Source: Apostichopus californicus (lineage: Eukaryota > Echinodermata > Holothuroidea > Aspidochirotida > Stichopodidae). Taken from it: 21,072 nt of DNA. Numbering within the stretch: the first letter of the stretch is position 1; every line of letters starts with the position of its first letter. The DNA is taken from NCBI GenBank assembly GCA_020650975.1, contig JAIPMN010012630.1:1-21072 (forward strand), given 5' to 3'. The position numbers and the translations under genes are program-made. Positions 1 to 11,536 of the stretch are shown piece after piece. Below the pieces are notes generated by a model. It was not told the origin of the DNA. It worked only from the letters and a program-made list of their open reading frames with translations, and made no database searches.

Positions 1-2190
1 TATATACATACATACATGCATGCATGCATACATAAATACACACTACAACTACAACCTTTCAAGGATCGCTGTAGTTTTAACGACCTCCTTTGTTGAATAC
101 AAGTTGCTTACTCATCTTGTAGGTTTAGCTCCCTCCTTTCATACAGGATATGCAATTGTCACGTGTGATTCAACAAGAACAATCGTCTTTCTAAATGTTT
201 GCAGCCATGTGACAATGATAACTATGACCTATTCGTCAGGCTGTAGTAAGTTCATCGTAATAAGTTACATTGCCGCGTGACGACTGCATTCCTCGAAAAT
301 GCAAAACATGACATCAAAAACAAAAAGGGAGTGTAACAATTTTCGTCAAAATTTTATATTGTGCACGAGATCAAAGTGTGAAAACTTTAAAACTACCATT
401 AACACTTTGTAAAGGTCTAAAGAGTACTATATATATGTTGCAAGTTAACATGATCTTGACAATGGAGTTAGGTAAACGATAGTTAAGAAATTTGATTTTT
501 TCTTATGTATGAAAAATCTACTATTGGTACCCGTGACTATATGAACCTGTACAAATAACCAACACTATCTCTCTCCCTCCACCCCCCCCCCTCTATATAT
601 ATATATATGCTGCCTTGAGAAAGTCAGTTCACCACCTTTAAAAGAAAAAATAGTCTCATATATCAACGAAATGAGACTGCAATTTATCATTTTCAAGATA
701 TCATTCCAAGTCTTTTACCGTGTGAACTTTTAGTGAGAATAATTGATTGTTTTCAATATTTTTGTTATCATGCAATAATTTTTGTTACATTAAATCCAAG
801 GCCAAAATAAACCATGTCCAAAAAGTACCTTCTTCAATCATAATGTATCTTGTCCAATAGAAACTGAAATCTGTACATGACATCACAAAATTTAGTTCAA
901 ACTTTTGTATTTGTTAAATTGTAGTCTTTGTTGCACAATAGCTCATTCGTTAATAACGGTAATACTTTATAAGAATATGTTCAATATCCAACATGAAATA
1001 CAATTAATCTCTGTGATAAACACATCAATATATATCTAGATGGAATAAGAAAAGATGATTTTTAAACAAGAAACAATGATCAAGTACCGGCATATATACA
1101 GCGATCACAAATGTTCACAGAGGGAACCCTAATTGGTAGGTGCAGTACGGTCAGTGTGTGAGATACATGAGCTACTGTGTAACATTAATGTGCTGCTATT
1201 ATCACTAACTTGAACTTAACAGTAGTCATTCAGTGTTCCTTCAAAAGTAACAGCCAAAAATTTTTATTATCTTAAAAACAGTTTATCAAACCAGTGATGT
1301 ATCCCCATCCCAGTGGCTTCTTGCCATGAAACAACTTCAAACCGACATGAATGTGACTAGACAACCGAGATGGACACATTAATGTGACAAAGCCGGAGAG
1401 CATCGGTAGTAGCCATCACCATTCAATTCATTCGGCTGTTTAAACAATTAAGTTTTCAATGGCAGGCTCAAAATGGTATACTTAAAGTGAAAATGCTAGG
1501 TCCTGTAAATAATGGCTGTGTGTTGTGGTCTGAGAAACTCACCTTCGTTTGGTGGCAGATAAACATTGAAACTGTCAGAGAAATGTCTTAGTGGGTTTTG
1601 ACATTTCTAGAAGAACAAGTAGACTTCCCTGGAGGAATAGCCAGGTTTGTACCCAGGCCAGGGTACAGACGGGCTGTTATTTTATGTTTACGAGGCGTTC
1701 CTACTTGGACCAATACTGACCTTGGTTGAACTTGAAACTTCCCACAAGTCTTGCATATTTAATTCAGCAACTAATCTTCCACTATGGCATTCCAGAGATA
1801 TACCGACATCAAAAAAAACATGCAATAATCTCTAACAAAAATAAATTAACTTTGACCTCCACCAAAAAATAATAGTGTATTTATGCTCATTCAAGGAGAA
1901 CCAGAGGTTAAGTTTGAGGTCTAGCAAACCATTCCCTTCTTGTTATATCATGTTTATATAAACGTATTCACATACTGATCTAAGTTGACATTTGAAATCT
2001 GATCACATGTTAAAGGCTTTTGAAGACCTTGAAATAACATACAAATGTACATAATAAACCAACTTAAATGAGGTATAGTGCTTAAATTCTCTCTCTCTTT
2101 CTTTTCTTCATACATTTTCTTTCTTTACTATAGCAACAATACATAACATATGGCTTCTCCAAAACAGTATCAGGTTTAATCCATTTTGTA
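1..2190. other. Intergenic, no gene recognised
   Basis: AT-rich DNA. It opens with a short ACAT/ATGC-type simple repeat (about 1-45), and at 582-610 has a run of 10 C followed by (TA)n. Open frames are short, lack family motifs and show no convincing splice context. Beyond the simple repeats I see nothing supportable. Confidence 0.6.
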
Positions 2191-2197
2191 GTATAAC

Positions 2198-2292
2198 TTT
2201 ATTTTGCTATTTTTTTTCTTTTTGGTTCTTGAGCACAAGTAAACTGAACTGCAAGCCATTCCATTATCAACTCTATGTGCCCTAAATTTATT
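2198..2292 (-). promoter_or_regulatory. Candidate polyadenylation signals (two AATAAA)
   Basis: On the minus strand AATAAA occurs at 2292-2287 and again at 2203-2198, with an ATTAAA variant at 2179-2174. They are the first canonical hexamers after the PAR-bZIP stop codon. Which one is used cannot be decided here. Confidence 0.4.
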
Positions 2293-2391
2293 ATGTACAA
2301 CGTGCAAACTAGTTTTACTATTTACAATCACAGAAGAAACAAACTTGCATAACTGCCATTTGTTCTTCAACATCATATTGTGGAATAACTA

Positions 2392-2570
2392 GATTACTCC
2401 AGCTTTCTCACACAAGTTATAAGTCTGTTAAGCTCCATCACTTAAGTGAGTGAGTCTGGTAGTTACTCCTATCCTAAATCGTTTACTTACAATATATGGG
2501 TATTAAATTGGTTACTCCAGCTTTCTCACCTAAGTAATATGTCTGTTAAGCTCCATCACTTAAGGGAGTA
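2392..2570. repeat. Diverged direct duplication, about 57-bp copies 118 bp apart
   Basis: Copy 1 is about 2393-2451 and copy 2 about 2511-2570. Both contain TTACTCCAGCTTTCTCAC and, after a variable stretch, GTCTGTTAAGCTCCATCACT with TTAAG following. The offset is 118 bp. The intervening 60 bp is unrelated by eye. It lies in the presumed 3' UTR of the PAR-bZIP gene. Confidence 0.7.
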
Positions 2571-3516
2571 ACGTCTAATACTTCTTATCATGAAACAACA
2601 TTTGCATACAATTAAAATAATGTACAATAAATGCATTGCTGCAGTTAAATCACCCCTCCATGGTGAGGCATGTACAATCACCAAAAGCATTAAAGCACAA
2701 AAGCAAATCATACAGCAAAAGCAAAACGACAGAGGGAGCCAACTATGCAAACACTGACATAAGTCTAGTTAATACTGGTCCCAAATTGGTGAATATCTTG
2801 TGAAACAAATTAACAAGCCTAAAAAAAAAACACAGCTTCCACTTTGAAGGGTGAAACAATGTATAAAAGCAGAGAATACTTGAATCATGGTAACAACTTG
2901 TCAGTTAAACACTGGGTTAATAAAAGTGGCGTGACCCACTGTCATAAAGTCATAAAGGGAAACCAGTCAAGATAAAAGTGGCTAAATTTTATCGGACATG
3001 CAGGATATGCTCATTTCCTCTCTCCTTTTTCTTCCTGCTAACTTGATAACTCTTCTATTTAAAGAGTACCAGAAAGCCAGTTTGCCTTGCGATTCCTTGC
3101 CATACAATTTGCTCAAAATTCCACATATTGGCTAATGTCCAGCAAGTGAGTAAAATTTTTCCAAGAAGTTAAGTGTCTTCCACTGTCTTTTGTACTTTTC
3201 ATTTTCCTGGGAAGCGAGACAGCCAACAGTCGAATAAAGTCACGTTGCTCTCTGACCAATCTCAACGCAGACAGGTTTTGACAGGTGTACTGTTCCATGA
3301 AGCTTGCCTTACACAAAGATTTTCAAAGTAAGACTGCTGTTGAGGGGGGAATGGGGGGACTCTTGTGACACAAGTCTGACCACTTGATTCACAAGAAGAA
3401 TAACAGAGAGGGAGTAGGAAAAGTTAAGCGCAAAAGAAAGCCAAAATGAAAACAAAGAGTCACTACATCACAGATCAATGCCTTCGTATGAATCTCACTG
3501 CTGCGGTTAGAGGTGA

Positions 3517-3977
3517 TCACAGGGCATTGAGAGCTAGCAGTTTCTTCTCGTAGGTTTCCACGAGCTTCTTGAAACTTTGGTTCTCTTTCTTCAAATCATA
3601 GACCTGAGACTTGAGACATGAATTCTCCTTCTGCAGGAAGGAGGTCCTTATTACGATTTGGTTTTCTTTGACTCTTCTTGCATCCCTGGACCTCTTTGCA
3701 GCAATGTTGTTCTTTCTTCTTCTTTCCCAGTACTTGTCGTCCTTGAGCTCCTCGGGGACGTACTGCTTCTTCGATTTCTTCACCATGGGCTGCGGTTTCA
3801 AATCGTCCTCCGAAAAGGACTTTTCTCTCGGGTTGAACTCACACTGTCCTGGGGCGGTGGCCAGGGCCACATCTGTGGATGACACTGCAAAACCCACATC
3901 GACATTGGCCGGACTGAGTGGACTAGGAGGGGTGCCAGGGGAAGCCACAGAGGGGTTTTCCTCTTGAAAAGCTGCAA
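3517..3977 (-). CDS. PAR-bZIP coding exon 3 (PAR domain, basic region, leucine zipper)
   Basis: The acceptor is TTCTTGCAG|TT at 3979-3978. A second AG, 6 nt downstream (3973-3972), is also in frame and would change I-A-A to a single Thr. The exon encodes residues 161-313 and ends in TGA at 3519-3517. The whole PAR domain, the basic region and the zipper lie in this one exon. All key DNA-contact residues of the bZIP signature (N-x-x-A-A-x-x-S-R) are present. The zipper keeps I-L-L-L, then F296 and Y303 at the next heptad positions, and the protein stops 10 residues after Y303. Confidence 0.95.
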
Positions 3978-6900
3978 CTGCAAGAAGATAAAAACAATGA
4001 TGGTCATGTTGACATTATGAATTAATCTTGTCTGACATCAGAAACAAGATGAAACTAGCAAATATGAACTGTAGCTGTTAGGTTCAATGCAAGTCAGTTC
4101 AAGATCTGGATATTATTGGAGGGGTGCAGTACTGTAATAGGTCACAGAGGTCCCTCTTTCTTGCACCTGACATAGCCTTTGTTCTTTGAACTAAACTACA
4201 GTACATCCCAAATGGGTGGAGAACTAGAACACTAATTAACAGTGCAAATATAGAGCTGGGTTACTGTATAGTCAAGCAGGTAATTTTCAATCTGGGTTAG
4301 CAGCTACAGTCCCTCCATGCAGCGGTAAATCACATTATCAATGATATCATGTCTATTAGCCGATACATGAACATATTTTTACTGTTGTCACACAGTTAAC
4401 TTTCAAAAAGCCCAAAAACTGACAGTTTATTTTGTATTTGAAAAACAACTCATCAGGTCTCTATTACTACTATATACAGCATTGCTGAAAAACAAAATCC
4501 CACGCAACCAACTGATAACCCACACAATGTAGTCGTTAAAGTCGTTAAACTTAATGAAGGCCATATTGTTAAACAGGTATATATACTGACACGGAAGAGA
4601 CAGCCTGCTGAAATACATTGTACAGTCTATACCCTTTGTCTTTCATAACCGGTGATGTACTGGTAGACCTACTGTATGCTTTAACTCTGTATACAGTATG
4701 TCATTCAACGTAAGAAAGGGTTACAATTACTATTCCCTTTCAGTTTTTCTCGCTCGTTTTTTTTTTCTCTGCTGTTTCTTCCTCCTCTTCATTCAAACCA
4801 TATTGGTGTACATTCCAGCCTGGTGTTATGATCTGACATTACACTGGTAATTATCATTATATGGAAATTAAACTCAATTTTAAGGACATTCTTTCTAAAA
4901 AAGAGTCATTGTACACTTTGGGCTGTATTAACTGTTCCATATTGTGCTGACAGCTGATAGAACTTACTATCCACCAATTTCATTTAAATATTAAAATATT
5001 GTTTTCATACTTATTAAATCACCCCCCACCTGTGTAAACTATCATATCTATAAGTCCACCCTTTACACTTTCCATGACTTGCAGAATCTCCAACGTGATC
5101 TTGTTGTGTGCCTCTGTACATACAAAAGATCTGTGTATGTGTCATGGGTTGACATTGGCAAATAGCTAACAACATGTCAGACAAATCATGCTGAATATAT
5201 CCTGGCAAACTGTTATGTCCACACATTTTTGGGGCAATTTCACTTTGATGCAAGTTTTTTCTTTTCAAGGGTCAAATCTATCTTTCGGTGACATCTCAGT
5301 CGGACCATACTATGCTGGTTTCATGTTTACTGAACATGGTGTGTATATAAACTTGGTTACCTAGAGCTTTCTTATCATCGCAAAGACATAGGTTAACTTG
5401 TGTTTTGGTGTTTCATTTTAAGCCCTACTGAAGCCTAAATCCCAACAAACCAGACTAAAAACAGCTGCACATGGCAGGTAATCCTGGTTTTACAAAGCAC
5501 CAAAACTACTTAACATCAACTTGACTGCAAATGTTCACAGAACCTGTTAACAAATTTACAATTTGCCTAACTGGCTAAAGCCATATATAGACTGGTATGT
5601 GATTAATAACTGGAGAACTTCACTTGCGGCCATGACGTAACATTGACATGATAAATAATTGTCTGTACTGCATGGCCATTTCTCACACATTAATTTATCC
5701 CCATATCTATCTATGTTCAGACTTCTATCTCCACGACAACACCTACTAAACCAGCCAAAATGTACACAGTTTCAGAAAACTTTTCAAGATGAAATGACAC
5801 TTAAGAGACACTGTAGTTATTTAGTTATCCTGGCAAGCTGGGTTATTAGCTATCTTCATTAATACTATTGACACACATAGCCTTCCAAAAGCTACAGTAC
5901 AGTGTAAACAGTGAGAATAGTCACGGAGGTTACACAGCATACATGTCAAGCCTTTGGTCAACACTGAGATTACTCGTGGACAGTACTGTACAGAGGTCAA
6001 ATCATGGATATAAATATCAGTTGCATGGGGTTCTTCCTTACTGCAGTGAGATCACTTTAATATGAACCCTGTGATTCCCACAGGCTGATGGTCAAGCATG
6101 AGATGATGGCTGGAACAAGGTCATCTGGTATTGTTACCATATAGAAGTATGGCCACTGCTGAACTTTGCAATACATTTGACCTACAGTTGAACCATAGAG
6201 GTAGAACTACTTCACGCCACAACTGTTTGGCATCCTGCCACATGCTTGACCAATGATTGACCCAGGAGCTATTGACAAGTATCGGTTGATCAATAGCTTG
6301 AATGCTGTACTAGTGTCCCTGTGAGTTTCCTGTACTGTACAGAAGATATCAAATTGTAAGCATATTCTACACTTGAATATGCCACACTAAATGTGTTAAA
6401 ACTATCTGTAGTGTTTCTTAAGTGAGCAGTGTACATTAATAGATTCTGAGTGGATTCATTTTGTTGTTCTTGAGCATAAAAGATTTAGTTAAATATGTTT
6501 CCACTGTCACATATATATGTGTTGTAAATCCTTGGGAAGAAGAAACACAGCATATTTAAATGACCAGTTCAGACAGAACAGCATGCTACATGACAATCAC
6601 ATACTGTTTATAAAGAGATCAGCAAGGGTGAACCTAACCAAGGCATCAGTCATTAATGTTTAACAGTACTCATTTAGAAATAAAAAGTGCTCCTTACTTG
6701 GAGAGCCCAGCGGAGTGGATCCTACACCGTCCATGCTGCGAGTACTCTGTGTATCCACCATTAGCGGCGACATTACTGGTGAGGAAGGCATGGATACGCT
6801 GCTGTAAGGTTCAGCAATCAACTCATCAGGGGGGGTCAGGGGTCGTTCAATGGTCGGAGGAAGGTCCCTGGCAGACTTGTCTTCCTTGCCCTCGCCGCTG

Positions 6901-9900
6901 TTGACCTGGATACCATTCTCGGCCAGAAATTCATCGATGTCCATGTATTCCAACTTCAGGTCCGAGTCGGAGGGTAATGTCCTGTCCCAAAGGGTGGGCC
7001 CGAGGAACGCTGCTGCCATATCCACAGCTTCTGTATCGTAAAAGAAGTCATCCTTGTCGCCTTTGGTTCCATCTGAAAATGAAATGAGAAAGGAAAATGA
7101 AATAAAAATTGCCTAGAAACAACTTTTTTCAAAAATATATACTTAATTCCTAACACTCATGATGTATTTCATAGAATTAAAATAGATTACTGCGAAGGTC
7201 ACTATTAACGCAGTTTGGGGGCAGGAAGGTAACCTAGGTTACCCATTGTTAGAACTGTTCCGGTCTCTTGCCTTGTCCATTGTATTGATTTGTACTGTCT
7301 CTGTCATTTTATTGTTCTTTTTTTTAATACTGTTTACTGTTTTATGCGAGAATTCAATTACCCTTTTGTGAGGTTTAATAAGGTTGATCTAATCTAATCT
7401 TATCTTAACAGTTGGATGCTTGAGAAGTTTTGCAATTAGGAATTGAAGACAGGGAATGTATTACTAACACATACTTACTTACTGTACAGTTCAGTATGAA
7501 GAGTGTACCACTATACAGTTTGTATGTAAAATTATTACAACAGGCATATTAAATGTAAACCAACAACAGAAAACAACCGATTACCAAAAATTAAGAATTA
7601 AATTTATAAAAGCAATTTAAATTACTGCCAACTTTTATTATCCAAAAATCTGTCTAGATATAGAAACATGTCAAAGCATATTGTGACGTCTACATGGGTC
7701 TTCAAGACTTCAATGGATTACCAGAACATTCGTTCTTCAAAAATATCTAACTCCCCCACCTCACATATACTGTCCGCTATAATGTACAGCACTATGGTTA
7801 CGTGTTTGGAGAGATATATACTTTAGTTGTACTGTTCTATAACTTAATTGTATACTTTTGATTAATCGATTTATCGCTATTAGTAAATGTACAGTAGATG
7901 AATAAATCCAGGTGCAGTACTGTAGGTGTAAACCTTCAAAAGAATAAGAAGATAATTCATGACTGGATAGTGACCTTTGACCACCAGAGAGTGATGTAGA
8001 CTTCATGTATGAGTTCATTAAGCTGGGTCTACCAAACAATTATGAAGTTCATCCAATCTTCACTTAAGTTGGGAGTTAGTGTTTGACAAAACTATTGTTA
8101 CAACTATTCTCCCTATTTTAATCACTTCATATTGATTTTTGGATTCTGCACAATGTACTTTTGACATCAACAAAACTTGCAGGGATTAAATGATCCAGTA
8201 TTGTATGACCAGATGGCAACATGGGCAAATTGCTAGATACAAGTGCAAAGATGAATAGCAGCTTTTGTACAAAAGAGCCAAATAGTTTCTAAGGGAGTGT
8301 TCAGAGCCTTCAAAAGTCACAAAGCTAAGTGCTACCATAATGAGGGACCTACTGTACCATCAAAGCAATTCATAAAAGCAGGTAGGTAATAGTACTGTAG
8401 GCCACCATTGGTGAATTATCATGTTCACAAGCCAGTCATCTCCTATACATCAGATGGCTATGCGTCTATTAAGATTCAATTGTACTGGATGAAGATTCTG
8501 AATGAAGAACACACTCCTCTAAAAGTCCTTGGCACTTTTGGTGACCAGTGTTGAATGAGAGAAGGGCCATTGACTGCTGGTAGTGGTGACAGTAACTGAA
8601 AGCTTACAGGTATGCTGTATAGGCCCCAAATATGCCAGATATTCAAATATGGTCACCATTGGTCCAAATGTATTTATTACCACCCTGCAGAAAAGTTACC
8701 TCACTGGGACACTCAAACATCTTGTGTGTATCATTTAGAATGTCTGAGAACAATTTGGAGAGTAAAGACCTCCAGGAAAGAACTTTTTGAAAACTTGTAG
8801 CAATTTTAGCTGCTATAACTTGGGGCCTATACAGACTACCTTTAAATGATAACCAGATGACTCTAGGCACGGTAGAGCAAGTGTGCTGAGCTTGTAAGGA
8901 GACAGGTACAGTAAGTGAGGAACTCAAATAAATAATGTGTAGTGTCCACGCATGCACACATACCCATGTCACCAAAATCACATGTTCTTTTTGCTTTCAG
9001 CAATGACTAACAAAAAATTAAAATTTTCAGGTAGGTCATTAGTTAGACCAAAAATGTCTGGCAGGCTTGTCTTGAAAACCCACTGTACAGGTTCCATGCA
9101 GATCTGAAGGTTATGAAATGCAAGAAGTGCTGTGAAAGATAATCAATCATGCTTGATACTGTCTGTATACACAATCTTGTACCAGCCTGGCAGCCACCGC
9201 TACCAACACACATTAGCAAAGCATGCACTGTGCACATGGCAGCAAGGGCAACAGTGGTTGTCTTTGACTTTAACCTTTAAACAGACATCTAGAGTAGTCT
9301 GCTGAACAGGAGGGCCTGAGTGTTGACAGCAAAATTGTATTTGACATGGGAGAGACTTTAAGATGATGAGAGAGGAGGGGAAGGAGTGTAAGGATCAGAG
9401 AGGAGGGTGTAAGGATCAGAAAGGAGGAGAAGAATGTAAGGATCAGAGAGGGGAAGGGGTGTAAAGATCAGAGAGGAGGGGAAAGGAGTGTAAGGATCAG
9501 AGAGGAGGGTGTAAGGATCAGAAAGGAGGAGAAGAATGTGAGGATCAGAGAGGAGTGGAAGGGTGTGAGGATCAGAAAATTTAATAAGTATCTTAATAAG
9601 TATCTTAATTTTGTGAGAAATTTAACGGTCAGAGAGTAACAATTATTACTGTATTATTTCACGAAACAGTTTTTGATGTTAAGCGTTTACAGTAGTTTAT
9701 GCTGTAAAGTACATTTATTATCATATCAAACATCGTGAGTGAAGAAAGTAAATTCTTTCATCTTTTGTCTTTAACAAAACTTCATCAGTCGCAATGAACA
9801 ATGAACAATTTACTATATAACTTCAACTATCTGTCTATGACCTCTATAACATCCCTCTATAACATGTAAGCTCTATCCCTCTATAACTTACACTACTTTC

Positions 9901-11319
9901 AGTATCCTTCAACAATTTGCACTATACTGAATACAAAAGATTATTGTTAGGTTGGATTTTCTTGAAACTTTTAGTAAATTTGTTTGTTAACAAGTGAACT
10001 TTGGCAAGAATCTGACAGAAGAAGTGATATTGAAATGGCCATGGTCCGTGCCCAGTGTGCCTTGTGCAACAATTTGAGTGTCTGCATGCGTTTTAAATCC
10101 AATGGTTGCAGATTGTTTCCAAAGACAAAGATGAATGATGTGGCTTTTGGTTTTATATCAATTCTCTTCTCAAACTTTCCAGGGCCCCGGCTACCACTCT
10201 GCCTGATTTACATGCAAGTGATGTCTGCTCTTCTGAACATTTTCATTTTTAGAAAGGCAAGTTAATTTAATTTTTTTTAAAGGAAACCTTAAAAATGTAT
10301 TTAATAGAAAAATATTAAACTATTATTATGAACTCAATATGAAAATACATGTATGCAAAAAAATTGATGCTGGTCTGGTTATGACTATAAGAACATTGCA
10401 ATAGTTAGAAATGTACAAAGTTTCCATTGTTGATTCAGGCCTAACTGGAGGGAAACTGCAAGGCACGGGGGGGGGGGGGGCACAGGAGCTGCACCATATG
10501 AGTGAAGGAGTGACTCCCTGCCAACCTTATAGCCCACCTCTTAGTATGCTTGAACTTTGGACCCAAGCCTACTGTACATAGTTGCATACAGACCTACCAA
10601 TCCCCAAAAGATATTAATATGGATATTTTCAAATTAAAAAAGATCAAACTTGGTGCCCGATACATGGCGATCCTACAAAACATTTTAAGTAAAATTAAAC
10701 TCATAAGTTAACATTCTGGCTTCCCCTCGAATTATTAACAAGATGTTTGTGTTCTGCAATGTCATCCTTGGCTGCTTTCTTTGGGCTTTAACAAAATTGT
10801 GTACCCATCTTTCAATATTATACACAAAACAAATCCAGAACTCCACCTTGGCATTCTCTACTCTAGTTAGATCTGATTTACGTTTTTCAAAAGGCAAGAA
10901 TTGTGCACTCGAGATTTGGGAAGCCCATAGTGAGACCAAACATAAAACCGTGACCACCGGTGATGGTGGAAATAGCATAGGCCTAGTGTATTACTGTTAG
11001 TATTACTGTGCATTGTTACTTGTACTTTGTCATTGTGCTTTTATAAGGTCTATCGATTAAGTTCTAAAGCTCATCTGATGTTCCGTAGCGATTGAGTTAC
11101 TTAGACAACAACACACGAGCAGTGTTCAAGTTAGTAATATTTTTTTCCACGTTTAACACTTATGCATATAACTTTGGACTAACTTTGTATTATTAGCGAA
11201 TTACTTTACTTACCATCGTTGTTGTTTGTGACTGGCGGTGGTAACAACAAGTTCGGATTCTCAAGAAGAGCCTTTAGTGTTATTCCTCCAAGTTGGGGAT
11301 TTGGTGTTGCTTCTGCCAT
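3517..11319 (-). CDS. PAR-domain bZIP transcription factor (HLF/TEF/DBP family), complete, 3 coding exons
   Basis: Coding exons are 11319-11214 (106 nt), 7072-6698 (375 nt) and 3977-3517 (461 nt). Their sum, 942 nt, gives 313 residues plus TGA, and both junctions are phase 1 with GT..AG borders. The start has a strong context (ACAATGG; A at -3, G at +4). Seen in order: an N-terminal LKALLENP motif (residues 15-22), FLGPTLWDRTLP (58-69), LEYMDIDEFLAENGI (76-90), a Pro/Ser-rich middle, the PAR region with SFSEDDLKPQPM (about 214-225), the basic region NNIAAKRSRDARR (250-262), and a leucine zipper with heptad residues I268, L275, L282, L289, F296, Y303. Each block has a clear counterpart in vertebrate HLF and TEF, which are about 300 residues long. 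Family knowledge: these nuclear proteins dimerise and bind RTTAYGTAAY sites, acting as circadian output regulators. I cannot tell HLF, TEF and DBP apart; an invertebrate probably has one ancestral copy. Confidence 0.95.
3978..6697 (-). other. PAR-bZIP intron 2 (2.7 kb)
   Basis: Bounded by donor GTAAGG (from 6697) and acceptor TTCTTGCAG (to 3978). Small open frames inside have no recognisable domains. One TGACGTAA (5633-5640), a CRE/D-box hybrid core, is present but isolated. Nothing else is supportable. Confidence 0.85.
6698..7072 (-). CDS. PAR-bZIP coding exon 2 (activation/PAR-family N-terminal motifs)
   Basis: The acceptor is TTTTCAG|AT at 7074-7073 and the donor is A|GTAAGG with the intron starting at 6697. 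The exon completes Asp36, encodes residues 37-160 and leaves one base for codon 161. It carries an acidic stretch (GDKDDFFYD), then FLGPTLWDRTLP and LEYMDIDEFLAENGI. In vertebrate HLF and TEF these two motifs are near-identical in spacing and sequence (FLGPTLWDKTLP, LEYMDLEEFLSENGI). The rest is low-complexity Ser/Pro sequence with PLTPPDE and MPSSPVMSP, possible proline-directed phosphorylation sites (inference). Confidence 0.93.
7290..7407 (+). repeat. Possible 3' end of a non-LTR retrotransposon
   Basis: T-rich sequence with a TAATAAGGTTGATC segment ends in a short tandem AATCT-type tail (about 7385-7407). A 3' end terminating in a pentameric microsatellite is a common feature of LINE and LINE-derived copies. 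No reverse-transcriptase frame is present, so this is a weak call made on shape alone. Confidence 0.25.
8615..8834. mobile_element. Foldback/MITE-like element with 15-bp perfect terminal inverted repeats
   Basis: CTGTATAGGCCCCAA at 8615-8629 is matched perfectly in inverse orientation at 8820-8834. Weaker pairing extends inward another 10 bases or so (TATGCCAG against CTGCTATAA on the other end). The 190-bp interior has no coding capacity of note. I see no clear target-site duplication, so the element type is unresolved. Confidence 0.5.
9370..9577 (+). repeat. Purine-rich minisatellite with higher-order 101-bp period
   Basis: Eight diverged monomers of about 21-29 bp each contain a GTRARGATCAGARAGG-like core. 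They are arranged as two blocks of four (9370-9470 and 9471-9577). The monomers in block 2 match those in block 1 in order, so a four-monomer unit was duplicated. The + strand is almost entirely A and G, with few T or C bases. It lies in intron 1 of the PAR-bZIP gene. Confidence 0.85.
11214..11319 (-). CDS. PAR-bZIP coding exon 1
   Basis: This exon is too short to stand out as an open frame. It starts at the ATG whose complement is at 11319-11317 and encodes residues 1-35 plus one base of codon 36. It begins MAEATPNPQLGGITLKALLE and ends in a Pro-rich stretch (LLLPPP) followed by VTNNND. The segment LKALLENPNLLLPP resembles the N-terminal SLLENP..LPL segment of vertebrate HLF. The donor is G|GTAAGT, a near-ideal consensus, with the intron starting at 11213. 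The 5' UTR and transcription start cannot be fixed from sequence alone. Confidence 0.88.
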
Positions 11320-11536
11320 TGTCAAATAGTAAATTCGCGACAATTCAAAACACTACGGGATAAAAACGAAGTTTAACCTGGGGGAGAAATAAACGTTTGG
11401 CAAGATTTGAGTAAAGTTAACATTATCTGTCCTATATTTTATGGTGTTTGTCAGCGTAAACCGCTTAGCCTGGTTCGTTTGCTGTACTTGGTTACTATTT
11501 AGTTGATTCAATGCTCCTATCGATCTAGCCGATTCA

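Larger units (their letters stand above)
2190..3516 (-). other. Putative 3' UTR of the PAR-bZIP gene
   Basis: No further coding exon is needed after the TGA at 3517. The first AATAAA hexamers downstream on the minus strand are the complements of TTTATT at 2292-2287 and at 2203-2198. They imply a 3' UTR of roughly 1.2-1.3 kb, long but ordinary for a regulatory gene. The stretch contains a diverged direct duplication at 2392-2570. Small open frames here look non-coding. Cleavage position is inference. Confidence 0.4.
7073..11213 (-). other. PAR-bZIP intron 1 (4.1 kb)
   Basis: Bounded by donor GTAAGT (from 11213) and acceptor TTTTCAG (to 7073). It holds a possible retroelement tail near 7290-7407, a foldback element at 8615-8834, a purine-rich minisatellite at 9370-9577 and a run of 14 G at 10467-10480. 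Open frames of up to about 110 codons on both strands show no family signature. An alternative first exon could lie here, as in vertebrate relatives, but I cannot point to one. Confidence 0.85.

Noticed and set aside
160..165. Single CACGTG E-box (others at 16055-16060 and 20374-20379)
   Set aside because: Unpaired and not placed near a start of either gene; about the number expected by chance.
3113..3316. 67-codon minus-strand frame in the bZIP 3' region
   Set aside because: No family signature, no splice support; the bZIP frame already ends at 3517.
3611..3967. 118-codon open frame on the + strand
   Set aside because: It is antisense to the PAR-bZIP exon 3, and its composition mirrors the real exon. 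No motif of its own.
9984..10265. 93-codon + strand frame in intron 1
   Set aside because: No recognisable domain or supporting context; length is within chance for AT-rich DNA.
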